Of a stretch of DNA of 54,933 nt, positions 27,382-35,066 are shown piece by piece (position 1 is the first letter of the stretch; every line of letters starts with the position of its first letter). Made by a program: the position numbers and the translations under genes. The stretch is from Pyxidicoccus fallax (GTDB taxonomy: Bacteria > Myxococcota > Myxococcia > Myxococcales > Myxococcaceae). The notes under the pieces are model-generated. The model had not been told where the DNA came from, did not search any database, and worked only from the letters and a program-made list of their open reading frames with translations. The stretch spans positions 1 through 54,933 of the forward strand of contig NZ_JABBJJ010000041.1 of the NCBI RefSeq assembly GCF_012933655.1, written 5' to 3'.

Positions 27382-27894
27382 GTGATTCGCGTCGTGACGC
27401 TGGATTCCTTCGACGAAAAGCAGCTCGCGAAGTTCAACCGCACGCTCTACACGGCGTTCGGCGTGGGCAGCGAGCACTCCGGCACCGCCGACGTGCCCGC
27501 CGGCATGTCCGACCCGCTGGACGCGGAGAAGCTGCTGGAGCAGGTGAAGGGCATCCGCTCCTACCAGGACGACAAGGTGCTGCTGCTGACCACGCGCAAG
27601 CTGAAGGAGCGCGAGCTGCCCAGCGGCATGGCGCCCACGCAGGGCTTCTCGCGCTTCGGCAAGGACCGCGCGGTGCTCAGCATCAGCCCGCACAAGGATT
27701 TGGAGTCCGGGTACAAGGCCATTGCCCGGCACGCGCTGCACCAGCTCGGCCACCTCTGGGAGCTGCACCACTGCCTGGACCCGCGGTGCTCGATGTACCC
27801 GCCCTGGACGCCGTCGTTCTCCCAGGGCGAGCCCATCTTCTGCACCTTCTGCCGGGAAAAGAGCGAGCAGAAGATCCGCCTTGCGAAGTCCTAG
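27382..27894 (+). CDS. carG: CarD partner CarG, archaemetzincin-like zinc protein
   Basis: CarG forms a regulatory unit with CarD; it binds zinc but is not thought to be a protease. The 170-residue product starts at GTG 27382 after GAGGTGA. The metal-binding region HQLGHLWELHHC (120-131) continues as CxxxxCSM (131-138) and CTFC (154-157), which is the archaemetzincin pattern. Gln121 stands where a metalloprotease needs the catalytic Glu of HEXXH, in keeping with a non-catalytic zinc site. Position directly after carD is as in M. xanthus. Confidence 0.93.
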   Translation: MIRVVTLDSFDEKQLAKFNRTLYTAFGVGSEHSGTADVPAGMSDPLDAEKLLEQVKGIRSYQDDKVLLLTTRKLKERELPSGMAPTQGFSRFGKDRAVLSISPHKDLESGYKAIARHALHQLGHLWELHHCLDPRCSMYPPWTPSFSQGEPIFCTFCREKSEQKIRLAKS

Positions 27895-28831
27895 TGTCCT
27901 GCGTGCGTTGCCCCTCGTGGAGCTGGGGGGCCTCGTCCTCGTCGCGCTCCTGTGCCTCGTGTTCCACCTGCGCCTGCCGGGGCGCCTTCCCTCCGAGGGC
28001 GACTACCGCGCCGTCGCGGAGCGGCTGAAGGCCGAGGCCCGTCCCGGCGACGCGGTGCTCCTCTTCCCCTGGTGGGCCGAGCGCGCCCGCCTCTTCGTCC
28101 CGCCCGACGTCCCGGTGTACGGCTATCTCGGCTCGGACCGGGATGACCTGACCGCGCACCCGCGCGTGTGGGTGCTGGGCCAGCCGGAGCTGCCGCGCTC
28201 GGACGAGGACGGCTTCCTCGCGAGCTTCCTGCCCGAGCGCCGCGCGGTGGGCACGCCCACGCGGGAGGGCCCGCTGTCGCTGGCGCTCTACGAGAATGGC
28301 CGCCACCGGCCCCGGCGCTTCGTGGCCACGGACGCGTACGCGAAGGCGCGGGTGTACCTGGAGTCTCCGGACGGCACGCGCCGCGACTGTCCCTTCGACG
28401 GGCGGGCGCACCGCTGCCCCGGCCCCAGCCACCTGTACGTCGCGCCGGAGTGGCACGAAATCCTCTACGAGCCGCGCCGCTGCCTGTGGATGCACGCGCC
28501 CGGCGGACCGCAGCGGCTGGTGGCGGAGTTCGACGGCGTGCCCGGCGGGCTGGGCCTGCGTCTGGAGGGCGGCATCATCTGGGAGCACGCGTGGCCGAAG
28601 GACGCGCGCTTCACCACGACGTATATGGGCGTGGACGATGAGGCGAGCGGCTCTCAGCTGTTGGAGGTCGCGGTGCCACCGGGCCTCGAAGGCGTGCAGA
28701 AGGCCGAGGTGCGGCTGCCCGAGGGCGAAGCGCGCACGGTGAAGGTCTGGGTTCGCTCGGAGAATGCGGACCGGCGGCAGGTGTGCCTGGACGTGCTCGC
28801 GGTGGAGCCCGCGGTGGGGGTGCGGGGATGA
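27881..28831 (+). CDS. Single-pass membrane protein coupled to a GT39-type glycosyltransferase
   Basis: About 316 residues if TTG 27881-27883 is used, overlapping carG by 14 bases; TTG 27908 and GTG 27917 are alternatives and no start has a clear ribosome-binding site. One membrane helix near the N-terminus (LVELGGLVLVALLCLVFHL) precedes a large extracytoplasmic domain. The segment VAERLKAEARPGDAVLLFPWWAERARLF resembles the soluble tail of GT39-type transferases. Two cysteines in DCPFDGRAHRCPG may pair. Its stop overlaps the start of the glycosyltransferase gene (ATGA), so the two very probably work together in glycan transfer at the envelope. Exact role unknown. Confidence 0.65.
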   Translation: MRSPSVLRALPLVELGGLVLVALLCLVFHLRLPGRLPSEGDYRAVAERLKAEARPGDAVLLFPWWAERARLFVPPDVPVYGYLGSDRDDLTAHPRVWVLGQPELPRSDEDGFLASFLPERRAVGTPTREGPLSLALYENGRHRPRRFVATDAYAKARVYLESPDGTRRDCPFDGRAHRCPGPSHLYVAPEWHEILYEPRRCLWMHAPGGPQRLVAEFDGVPGGLGLRLEGGIIWEHAWPKDARFTTTYMGVDDEASGSQLLEVAVPPGLEGVQKAEVRLPEGEARTVKVWVRSENADRRQVCLDVLAVEPAVGVRG

Positions 28832-30675
28832 TGGGCCGGGCTCCCACTCGGGACGAGAAGCGGCTGGCCTGGGCGCTGTGGGTGCTGGGCTTCGTGGCGC
28901 TGTGGCTGACGGAAGCCGCGGTGGGCTACACGCGCGACGAGAGCGTCTACTTCGCCGCGGGCGAGGCCTACGCGAGCTGGTTCCGGCAGCTCTTCCAGTC
29001 GCCGGCACGGGCGCTGACGGACGCGGCCATCGTCCGCGCGTGGGACTACAACCACGAGCACCCGGTGCTGATGAAGACGCTGTTCGGGCTGAGCCACCTG
29101 CTCTTCCACGACGCGCTGGGATGGATGCGCTCGGCCACGGCGTTCCGGCTGCCGGCCTTCGCGGTGGCGGCGCTGGTGCCGTCGCTGAGCTTCCTGTTGG
29201 GCAGCGCGCTGTACGGGCGCGCCGCGGGGCTGTTCGCCGCGCTCGCCTTCCTGCTGGTGCCGCGGCAGTACTTCAACGCGGAGCTGGCGTGCTTCGACGT
29301 GCCGGTGGCGGCCATGTGGCTGCTCGTCGTGTATTGCTTCTGGCGCGCGCTGGAGGACGCGAAGTGGGGGCTGTGGTGCGGCGTGGCCTTCGGCCTGGCG
29401 CTGGCCAGCAAGCACAACGCGCTCTTCCTGCCCTTCGTGCTGACGCCCTTCGCGCTGTGGCGCGCGTGGACGGCGAGCGAGGGCCAGGCGGAAGCGCGCA
29501 CGTGGCTCCTGCGGGGAGTGGGCCTGTTCGCCGCGGTGGCCGTGTTCTACGGCCTGCTCGTGGTGTCGCTGGGCGGAGGCGAGGGCTTCCAGCGGAAGTT
29601 CCTGCTGCTCAGCCCGCACACGCTGCTCTTCGTGGGGCTGGCGGTGGGCGGCGCGTGGGTGCTCAAGGGCGTGGGGAAGGTCAGCGCGCCGGTGACGCGG
29701 GCGATGGCGCCCATTCTCGCCATGGCGGTGCTGGGGCCCGTCATCTTCTACCTGCACTGGCCCTACCTCTGGCACGAGCCGGTGGAGCGCACGGCCTGGT
29801 ACCTGGCCTTCCACGCGAAGCACAACCACTACGCTTGGTTCTACCTGAACACGCTCCTGCGCGAGCCGCCCTTCCCGCTCGCGTACGTGGTGGTGAAGAC
29901 GGCGCTGACGGTGCCCACCAGCCTCTTCGTCCCCATGGTGACGGGCTTCCTCGCGCTGGCGGCGCGGGCGGTGCTGGGGCTGTTCGAGCGCACGCGCCCG
30001 TGGGTGGAGCGGCCGGTGACGCTGGCGGAGGCACTGGTGGGGGTGAACGCGGTGACGTCCATCCTCATCATCAGCCACCCGCAGGTGCCGCACTTCGGCG
30101 GGGTGAAGCACTGGTTCCCGTCCATGGTGTTCCTCGGCATCCTCGCGGGCGCCGCGGTGTCGCGGGGCTGCGCGGCGTTGTGGGAGCGGCTGAAGGTGAA
30201 GCGGCCCGGCCTGCACTTCGCGGCGGTGGCGGTGCCGGTGTTCGCGGTGCTGCTGGCGCCGGCGGCGGTGTACTCGGCGCGGGTGTTCCCCTACGGGACG
30301 GCGGCGTACTCGGAGCTGGCGGGTGGACTGCCGGGCGCGGCCACGCTGGGTCTGCAGCGGCAGTTCTGGTCCAGCCACGTGACGGGCGTGCTGCCGTGGA
30401 TCAACGAGCACGCGAAGCAGGGCGCGCGGTTGTTCCTGCACGAGGTGCACGGCGGCTCGTTCCGCGACTACCAGCGCAACGGCATGCTGCGGAACGACTT
30501 GCGTCCGGTGGGCAGCCCCCTCGACGCGGACATCGTCGCGTACCAGTACCACCAGGAGTTCCGCGAGCACGAGTTCCTCACGTGGCAGGCCTTCGGCACG
30601 CGCACGCCGGTAACGGGCCTGTACCTGGACGAGACGCCGCAGGTCGTCGTCTACGTCCGGCCCGAGCCGCGGTAG
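28828..30675 (+). CDS. GT39/PMT-type polytopic glycosyltransferase
   Basis: 615 residues from ATG 28828, which overlaps the preceding stop as ATGA. About ten hydrophobic segments are seen, and the first outside loop has GYTRDESVYFAAGEAY with an acidic DE pair, followed later by WDYNHEHPVLMK. Such D/E residues in the first periplasmic loop mark the GT39/GT83 (PMT/ArnT) families, which use polyprenyl-phosphate sugars. The C-terminal soluble part (from about 480) holds VLPWINEHAKQGARLFLHE. Substrate and acceptor are unknown. It ends exactly where the convergent CPBP gene ends, with no intergenic base. Confidence 0.8.
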   Translation: MMGRAPTRDEKRLAWALWVLGFVALWLTEAAVGYTRDESVYFAAGEAYASWFRQLFQSPARALTDAAIVRAWDYNHEHPVLMKTLFGLSHLLFHDALGWMRSATAFRLPAFAVAALVPSLSFLLGSALYGRAAGLFAALAFLLVPRQYFNAELACFDVPVAAMWLLVVYCFWRALEDAKWGLWCGVAFGLALASKHNALFLPFVLTPFALWRAWTASEGQAEARTWLLRGVGLFAAVAVFYGLLVVSLGGGEGFQRKFLLLSPHTLLFVGLAVGGAWVLKGVGKVSAPVTRAMAPILAMAVLGPVIFYLHWPYLWHEPVERTAWYLAFHAKHNHYAWFYLNTLLREPPFPLAYVVVKTALTVPTSLFVPMVTGFLALAARAVLGLFERTRPWVERPVTLAEALVGVNAVTSILIISHPQVPHFGGVKHWFPSMVFLGILAGAAVSRGCAALWERLKVKRPGLHFAAVAVPVFAVLLAPAAVYSARVFPYGTAAYSELAGGLPGAATLGLQRQFWSSHVTGVLPWINEHAKQGARLFLHEVHGGSFRDYQRNGMLRNDLRPVGSPLDADIVAYQYHQEFREHEFLTWQAFGTRTPVTGLYLDETPQVVVYVRPEPR

Positions 30676-31545
30676 CTACGCGGGCGCCACGGTGGGCAGC
30701 GACACGCGCGCCCCCGTGCCCTTCCAGCGCGACAGCGCGAACACCGCCAGGCTGAACACTCCCAGGGTGACCACGGAGGCCTCCAGGCCGTAGGCGCCTC
30801 CGGTGAGCCACATGGGCGCGTCATGGAACACCGGGGTCCACAGCCCCTTCGACGCGTTGCCACTCACGCCGAAGCCCAGGCTCCCGAGCACGTGGTTCCA
30901 CCCGAGGTGCACGCCCACGGGAAGCGCCAGGCCGCGCGTGCGCAGGTAGCAGAGGCCCAGCAGGCAGCCCGCGAGGAAGGTGTTGAGCATCGCCACGAGG
31001 ATGACGCTTCCCGGCAGGCCCTCCATGTAGGGGTGCGCGATGGCGAAGAGGACGGAGAACAGGATGAGCGCCCGGCGAGGCCTCATTCCCTGGAGCGCGC
31101 GCTGGAAGGCGTAGCCGTGGAAGAGCATCTCCTCGAAGAGCGCGACGGCGAGCATCGTCCCCGCGCTCTTCAGGAGCACCGAGGCCTTACCGTCCGGGTT
31201 CCGCACCCAGTGGAAGCCGTCGAGCAGCCACGCGCCCGCGGCCACGAGGCACACGAGCCCCGCCCCACCGGCGATTCCGAGGCCGAACTCACGGACCGCG
31301 CGCTGATTGAGGACGAAGCCCTGGTCGCGCAAGGCCGTGCGCTCCAGGCGCGCGCAGAGCCAGGACGCGGCGAGCGCCGCCAGGAACACGAGCAGCGGCT
31401 CGGACACGAGGGGCCGCACGGCGTCCGGCAGCATCCTGCGAGCGAAGATGAGGCCCGCCCCGAAGGCGGCCGTCAGGAGGAAATAGCCCAGGATCTTCCA
31501 GCCGCTTCGCAAGGTGTTCTCGGCGTTGATGAAGAGGGACTTCAT
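30676..31545 (-). CDS. CPBP-family intramembrane protease homologue
   Basis: 289 residues from ATG 31543-31545. Eight or so hydrophobic segments and the CPBP (Abi/CAAX-protease-like) motifs are present: FEEMLFHGYAFQR and HLGWNHVLG, with FAIAHPYMEG between. The usual first motif is EExxxR; here the position of Arg is His (EEMLFH), so activity may be altered. The two glutamates and the histidines that bind metal are kept. It lies 59 bases after the marR stop in the same direction, so the MarR protein may control it. Confidence 0.82.
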   Translation of the reverse strand: MKSLFINAENTLRSGWKILGYFLLTAAFGAGLIFARRMLPDAVRPLVSEPLLVFLAALAASWLCARLERTALRDQGFVLNQRAVREFGLGIAGGAGLVCLVAAGAWLLDGFHWVRNPDGKASVLLKSAGTMLAVALFEEMLFHGYAFQRALQGMRPRRALILFSVLFAIAHPYMEGLPGSVILVAMLNTFLAGCLLGLCYLRTRGLALPVGVHLGWNHVLGSLGFGVSGNASKGLWTPVFHDAPMWLTGGAYGLEASVVTLGVFSLAVFALSRWKGTGARVSLPTVAPA

Positions 31546-31604
31546 GGCGGCTCCAGTGCGGGGTGGTTCGGCTGTGTCGCGGTGGGTCCGAGGTCGACCG
31601 GGGC

Positions 31605-32162
31605 TCAGCGGCCCTTCGGCTTCGGGGTGGAACGGCGGCGGGTGGCTTCCGGCTTCGTGGGCGTCTTCTTGCCGACGGTGGGCATGGGCGCGGCAGGGAC
31701 TGGGAGCCGTGCACGCGCTTCGGCGATGCGGACGCCGAACGGTCTCGTCTCGAGCGCGGCGATGGCCTTCTCCAGCGTCAGCGAGAGGGGCGTGGGCAGC
31801 TCGGCATCCAGCTCCGCCGCCGCGCCCGCCGTGGCATTCCAGCACGCCTGCAGCCGGGGGAGCATCTCGCGCCCCGCATCCGTGAGCTGGACCCGCCGCT
31901 GGCGCTTGTCCCCTGGCTCCGGCCGCACGGAAACCAGCCCCTCCTTGACCATGAGCGCCACCGTCTGCGTCACCGCCGGCTGGGTGATGCCCGCGGCCTC
32001 GGCAATATGGCTGACGGTCGACGGCTCCCGTGCAATCAGGGCGCGCATCACCGGCGTGTAGCGAGGCCGGTAGGCGAGGCCTTCCTTCTCGTAGACATCA
32101 CTGACCGCCCCATCGAGGAGCTCGAGCAGATGTCGCAATTGCGTTCCCAGGCCGGGCTTCAT
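31605..32162 (-). CDS. MarR-family transcriptional regulator
   Basis: 185 residues from ATG 32160-32162. The winged-helix segment shows STVSHIAEAAGITQPAVTQTVALMVKEGLVSVRPEPGDKRQRRVQLTDAG, clearly MarR with the recognition helix and the D-R wing. The C-terminal tail is Lys/Arg/Pro-rich (GKKTPTKPEATRRRSTPKPK), longer than usual and possibly a non-specific DNA contact. The start codon lies nine bases from a perfect palindrome, so autorepression is likely. The downstream CPBP gene is in the same operon by spacing. Confidence 0.9.
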   Translation of the reverse strand: MKPGLGTQLRHLLELLDGAVSDVYEKEGLAYRPRYTPVMRALIAREPSTVSHIAEAAGITQPAVTQTVALMVKEGLVSVRPEPGDKRQRRVQLTDAGREMLPRLQACWNATAGAAAELDAELPTPLSLTLEKAIAALETRPFGVRIAEARARLPVPAAPMPTVGKKTPTKPEATRRRSTPKPKGR

Positions 32163-32171
32163 GGAGACATG

Positions 32172-32189
32172 TATATAAGCACTTATATA
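32172..32189. promoter_or_regulatory. Palindromic operator at the marR start
   Basis: TATATAAG (32172-32179) and CTTATATA (32182-32189) are a perfect 8-bp inverted repeat around CA. The element is almost pure AT in a 70% GC genome and includes TATA sequences that could serve as the -10 of the marR promoter. Nine bases separate it from the ATG. MarR dimers bind symmetric sites of about this length, so it is probably the autoregulatory operator. Confidence 0.75.
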
Positions 32190-32227
32190 AGCAGTAAAGC
32201 ATCTCCCCTCGGAAGGCTCGGGACGCC

Positions 32228-32347
32228 GCGGGCTCTCCCCCGCTCCAGGTGCGGGACGGGCCCGTGAAGCGCCACCTGCGCTCCGGGAGCTCTCGACGCT
32301 GCGGGCCCCCGCCCCGGGTGCAGGACAGGCCCGTGAGGCGGCATCTG
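32228..32347. repeat. Imperfect direct repeat in the marR-NAGPA intergenic region
   Basis: Two related units of about 51 bases (32228-32278) and 47 bases (32301-32347) share GCGGGC, CCCC-GC, GGTGC-GGAC, GGCCCGTGA and GCG-CA-CTG in the same order, differing by a few substitutions and one small indel. They lie in 267 non-coding bases between divergent genes. Meaning unknown. Confidence 0.5.
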
Positions 32348-32429
32348 TTGGAACCGTTCGCGGCCGCTCGCGGCGCCTGGCTCCCTGGAGCGGCCTGGCC
32401 GGGACCAGCGGACACGGTACGCTTCCCTC

Positions 32430-33401
32430 ATGGGTCCGCTCATCCTCGTCTGCGCCTGTGGCCTCCTGGTCCTGGGCCTCTGGGTGATGCGCCGCTGGCG
32501 AGCCCGCCCGTGGCTCCGGTGGACGTGCGGACTGTTGCTGACACTTCCGGCCAGCGCCGGCTGCGTCGGCGGTGGGTACTGGACGTGGTTCACGCTCCTG
32601 AGGGGCCCGCCGGAGCCCGCGCGGGAGAGGTGGTTCGAGGGCGTGGAGTACACGCGCGAGGTGCGCCGCCAGCCGCGCCCCATGGTGGCCCACGTCGTGC
32701 GCGTGGACCTGGAGGCCCCGGGTATCGACTTCGTGGTGACGCCGGCCGAGCCCTCCGCGCAGGGCGACGTACGCGCCGACACGGTGAGCGGGTTCGCGGC
32801 ACGGCATGACGTGCAGGTCGCGATCAACGCCAACTTCTTCTTCCCGTTCAGCGCGAACCATCCGCTCGACTACGCGCCACGGGTGGGCGAGCCGGTCCAC
32901 GTCGTCGGCCCCGCGGCCTCGCGCGGGGTGCGCTACGGCGGGAGCCAGGAGGGCACCACCACGCTCTACCTCTCAGCCGAGCACCGCGCCGGATTCGAGC
33001 CACCGGCCACCGGCGTGTGGCACGCCATCTCCGGACTGGGCTACGTCGTGCGTGACGGGGCGCGAGCACCGCTCGGGGACACACCCATCGGGAACGCGCC
33101 CTACCCTCGCACGGCGGTCGGCGTCGATGCCTCCGGACGCTACCTGCTGCTCGTGGTGGTGGATGGCAAGCAGCGCGGCTACAGCCAGGGCGCCACGCTG
33201 ACGGAGGTCGCGGACCTGATGCTGGCGCACGGTGCGCACACGGCCATCCAGTTGGATGGGGGTGGTTCGTCCACGCTCGTGAGGAGCCTCGTCCCGGGAC
33301 GCGTCGAGCGCATCAACGCCACGAGCAACTTCCGCCTGCCCTGGTGGGAGCGGCCCGTCGCCAATCACCTCGGTGTCATCGCCCGGCCGCTCGGGCCTTG
33401 A
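32430..33401 (+). CDS. Phosphodiester glycosidase (NAGPA-domain) family protein
   Basis: 323 residues from ATG 32430. Two hydrophobic segments near the N-terminus (about 1-20 and 30-55) anchor it, with the remainder outside the cytoplasm. The NAGPA domain (PF09992 type) is recognised from VAINANFFFPF, the ISGLGYVVRDG segment, PRTAVGVDASGRYLLLVVVDG and the highly conserved GATLTEVADLMLAHGA followed by AIQLDGGGSSTL. Relatives remove GlcNAc from phosphodiester-linked sugars or act on exopolysaccharide. Substrate here is unknown. The GFA gene follows 19 bases downstream. Confidence 0.86.
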   Translation: MGPLILVCACGLLVLGLWVMRRWRARPWLRWTCGLLLTLPASAGCVGGGYWTWFTLLRGPPEPARERWFEGVEYTREVRRQPRPMVAHVVRVDLEAPGIDFVVTPAEPSAQGDVRADTVSGFAARHDVQVAINANFFFPFSANHPLDYAPRVGEPVHVVGPAASRGVRYGGSQEGTTTLYLSAEHRAGFEPPATGVWHAISGLGYVVRDGARAPLGDTPIGNAPYPRTAVGVDASGRYLLLVVVDGKQRGYSQGATLTEVADLMLAHGAHTAIQLDGGGSSTLVRSLVPGRVERINATSNFRLPWWERPVANHLGVIARPLGP

Positions 33402-33420
33402 ATCGAACCCGGAGGAGCAC

Positions 33421-33834
33421 ATGACAACGACCGTCGGATGTCTGTGTGGCGCGGTGAAATTGGAGCTCAGCGGAGCTCCGGTGGCGCACTTCTATTGCCA
33501 CTGCGACGACTGCCAGCGAGTCCACGGCACCGCCTACGTCCCCGCCGTGATGTACCGCGCTTCGCAGGTGCGCCTCATCGCCGGAGAGCCCGTCCTCTGG
33601 GCGCTGAAGACCACGGTGCGCGCGACCTGCCGTGAGTGCGGCACCCGCGTCTACGCCGAGCCTCCCGGCATGGGAGTCCGTTCGCTTCCCGCCTCCCTGC
33701 TGCCGGAGGGCATGTTCCAGCCGACGTTCCACATGCAATGCCAGCACGCCCTGCTGCCCGCGCGAGACGCCCTGCCCCACTACAAGGGCTTTCCGGCGAT
33801 GTTCGGTGGCGCCGACGACCTGATGTCCTGGTGA
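33421..33834 (+). CDS. GFA-family zinc protein
   Basis: 137 residues from ATG 33421, five bases after GGAGGA. The GFA (glutathione-dependent formaldehyde-activating enzyme-like) domain is shown by GCLCGAVKLEL with a CxC pair, CHCDDCQRVHG, and CRECGTRVYAEP, the cysteines that bind two zinc ions in this family. Most family members have no proven formaldehyde role. The product has normal length for a single-domain member. Probably cotranscribed with the NAGPA gene. Confidence 0.88.
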   Translation: MTTTVGCLCGAVKLELSGAPVAHFYCHCDDCQRVHGTAYVPAVMYRASQVRLIAGEPVLWALKTTVRATCRECGTRVYAEPPGMGVRSLPASLLPEGMFQPTFHMQCQHALLPARDALPHYKGFPAMFGGADDLMSW

Positions 33835-33860
33835 CGCGCCGGCCTGGACTCGTGTTCCCG

Positions 33861-33878
33861 AGCCCCTTCACCGGGGCT
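33861..33878. terminator. Hairpin between convergent GFA and DUF2239 genes
   Basis: AGCCCC (33861-33866) and GGGGCT (33873-33878) form a 6-bp stem with loop TTCACC, downstream of the GFA stop on one strand and beyond the DUF2239 gene on the other. It could terminate from both sides. No T-tract. Confidence 0.4.
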
Positions 33879-34101
33879 TCGGTCTGGCACTCACCGCCTT
33901 CGCAACGCGACGCGGCCCCCGCAGCCGGTCCTTCTTCCGGCGAGCGGGGTCCGGCTCGTGCGCCTCGGAGGCCACGGCCCGGATGCGCTTCGGCTTGCCA
34001 GGGGGACACGCCCACGCCAGCGGCACGGGCAGGAAGTACAGCAGGAAGATGTCCACGACGAAGTCCTTCGATGGGATGTGGGAAGGGCTGACGTTCAACA
34101 C
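33868..34101 (-). CDS. Possible small protein downstream of the DUF2239 gene
   Basis: A 77-codon frame from GTG 34099-34101, two bases after the DUF2239 stop, to TGA 33868-33870. It would encode a short hydrophobic segment (VDIFLLYFLPVPLAWA) and a very basic tail. No ribosome-binding site is seen and the stop falls in a hairpin, so it may be chance. Kept as a low-confidence entry because nothing else fills this stretch. Confidence 0.2.
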   Translation of the reverse strand: MLNVSPSHIPSKDFVVDIFLLYFLPVPLAWACPPGKPKRIRAVASEAHEPDPARRKKDRLRGPRRVAKAVSARPKPR

Positions 34102-34103
34102 CG

Positions 34104-34739
34104 CTATGGCGTCGCCCGTGTCACTTCGGCCTCGTCGCGAATGACGATGTCGACCAGCCTCCTGACGTGCTTCCGGATGTCGGCGGGCCACGACTGGGTG
34201 AGCCGCTCGAAGCGCGAGGTGTCTCTCGCATAGAAGGCCCGGGAGGCCTCCTCGAAGCCGGGCAGGTCTCCGGCCACGGCGAGCATGAACCGGTCCGCCG
34301 CCTCCTCGGAGCGCCGTGCCCGCTCGCGGCCCCGCGCTTCGCGCATCGCCGCCTCGACGAGCCCGCGCAGCGCCGCGGAAGCGCCGCTCGGCTGTGCGTT
34401 GAGCCACTCCCAGTGCCGCGGCAGGAGGGAGACCTCACGGGAGACCACGCCGAGCTTCGGCCGCCCCGGACCGCTCCTCCGAGGCTCATCCGCCTCCTCG
34501 CCAGCGCCCCGCGCGCGCCGCTCCGCCAGCCCGCGCAGGACGTCCTCACGCGTCCCCCGCAGGTCCGGGTGGACGGGATGGCCCGAGGCATCCTCGTAGA
34601 TGACGACCGGAGCCACCTCGCCCCCGTCGACCCACGCCTTCACCTTCAGCGCGACCTCCTCCAACCCTCCCGAGGCGATGCAGCGCGCCCCCGCGAACGC
34701 CGTGTACCCGGCTCGCACCTCCTGGCTGTCCTGACTCAA
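34104..34739 (-). CDS. DUF2239-family protein
   Basis: 211 residues from TTG 34737-34739, supported by AGGAGG four bases upstream. The N-terminal half (TAFAGARCIASGGLEEVALKVKAW, VVIYEDASGHPVHPDLRG) and the C-terminal half (GRPKLGVVSREVSLLPRHWEWLNAQPSGASAALRGLVEAA, LPGFEEASRAFYARD) match the DUF2239 layout as I remember it. The biochemical role of the family is unknown. The gene is preceded by palindromes centred on ACCCGGGT. Confidence 0.82.
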   Translation of the reverse strand: MSQDSQEVRAGYTAFAGARCIASGGLEEVALKVKAWVDGGEVAPVVIYEDASGHPVHPDLRGTREDVLRGLAERRARGAGEEADEPRRSGPGRPKLGVVSREVSLLPRHWEWLNAQPSGASAALRGLVEAAMREARGRERARRSEEAADRFMLAVAGDLPGFEEASRAFYARDTSRFERLTQSWPADIRKHVRRLVDIVIRDEAEVTRATP

Positions 34740-35066
34740 GTGCCCTCCTGGCTCGGGCCGGGCTTATTACCCGGGTAATATTCGGCGGTCAATATCACCC
34801 GGGTAAAAATCCCCGCAAGCCCACGGCCCAGAGGGCACACATACCTGACAGAAGGCTGTCATCCCCGGAGCCCAGGGTAGCGCCATCGCAGCGCTTCCCC
34901 GACGCGCCCCCTGCCCGGGCGCGCCCCACGTGTCCGGAGACAGGCCGTCATGCTCCCGTTCTTCTTCTTCCCGCTCGTGCCGCTTGCCATCCCCGCCGCT
35001 GGTCGCCGCACGGCACCGACCGAGGTCTCATCGAGGGCGGTATCCTTGCCCGGACGCGCGAGGAAG
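34740..35066. other. 327-base intergenic region, DUF2239 to AlkZ-like gene
   Basis: Divergent control region. Besides the two ACCCGGGT palindromes it holds another inverted repeat, TGACAG-AAGG-CTGTCA at 34846-34861. The reading frame of the glycosylase is open back to 34950, but the encoded sequence (starting MLPFFFFPL) looks unlike the family and is not annotated as coding. Confidence 0.5.
34765..34807. promoter_or_regulatory. Pair of ACCCGGGT-centred operators upstream of the DUF2239 gene
   Basis: A perfect 16-bp palindrome TATTACCCGGGTAATA lies at 34765-34780, 25 bases from the DUF2239 start codon. A second, less symmetric copy, TATCACCCGGGTAAAA, lies at 34793-34808, with centres 28 bases apart. 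AT-rich arms around CCCGGG in a GC-rich genome and the repetition point to binding of a dimeric regulator. No regulator gene adjoins, so the binding protein is unknown. Confidence 0.65.

Noticed and set aside
33438-34091. Overlapping plus-strand frames around the GFA gene
   Set aside because: Off-frame readings of the GFA gene; only the frame starting at 33421 keeps the zinc cysteines and has GGAGGA upstream.
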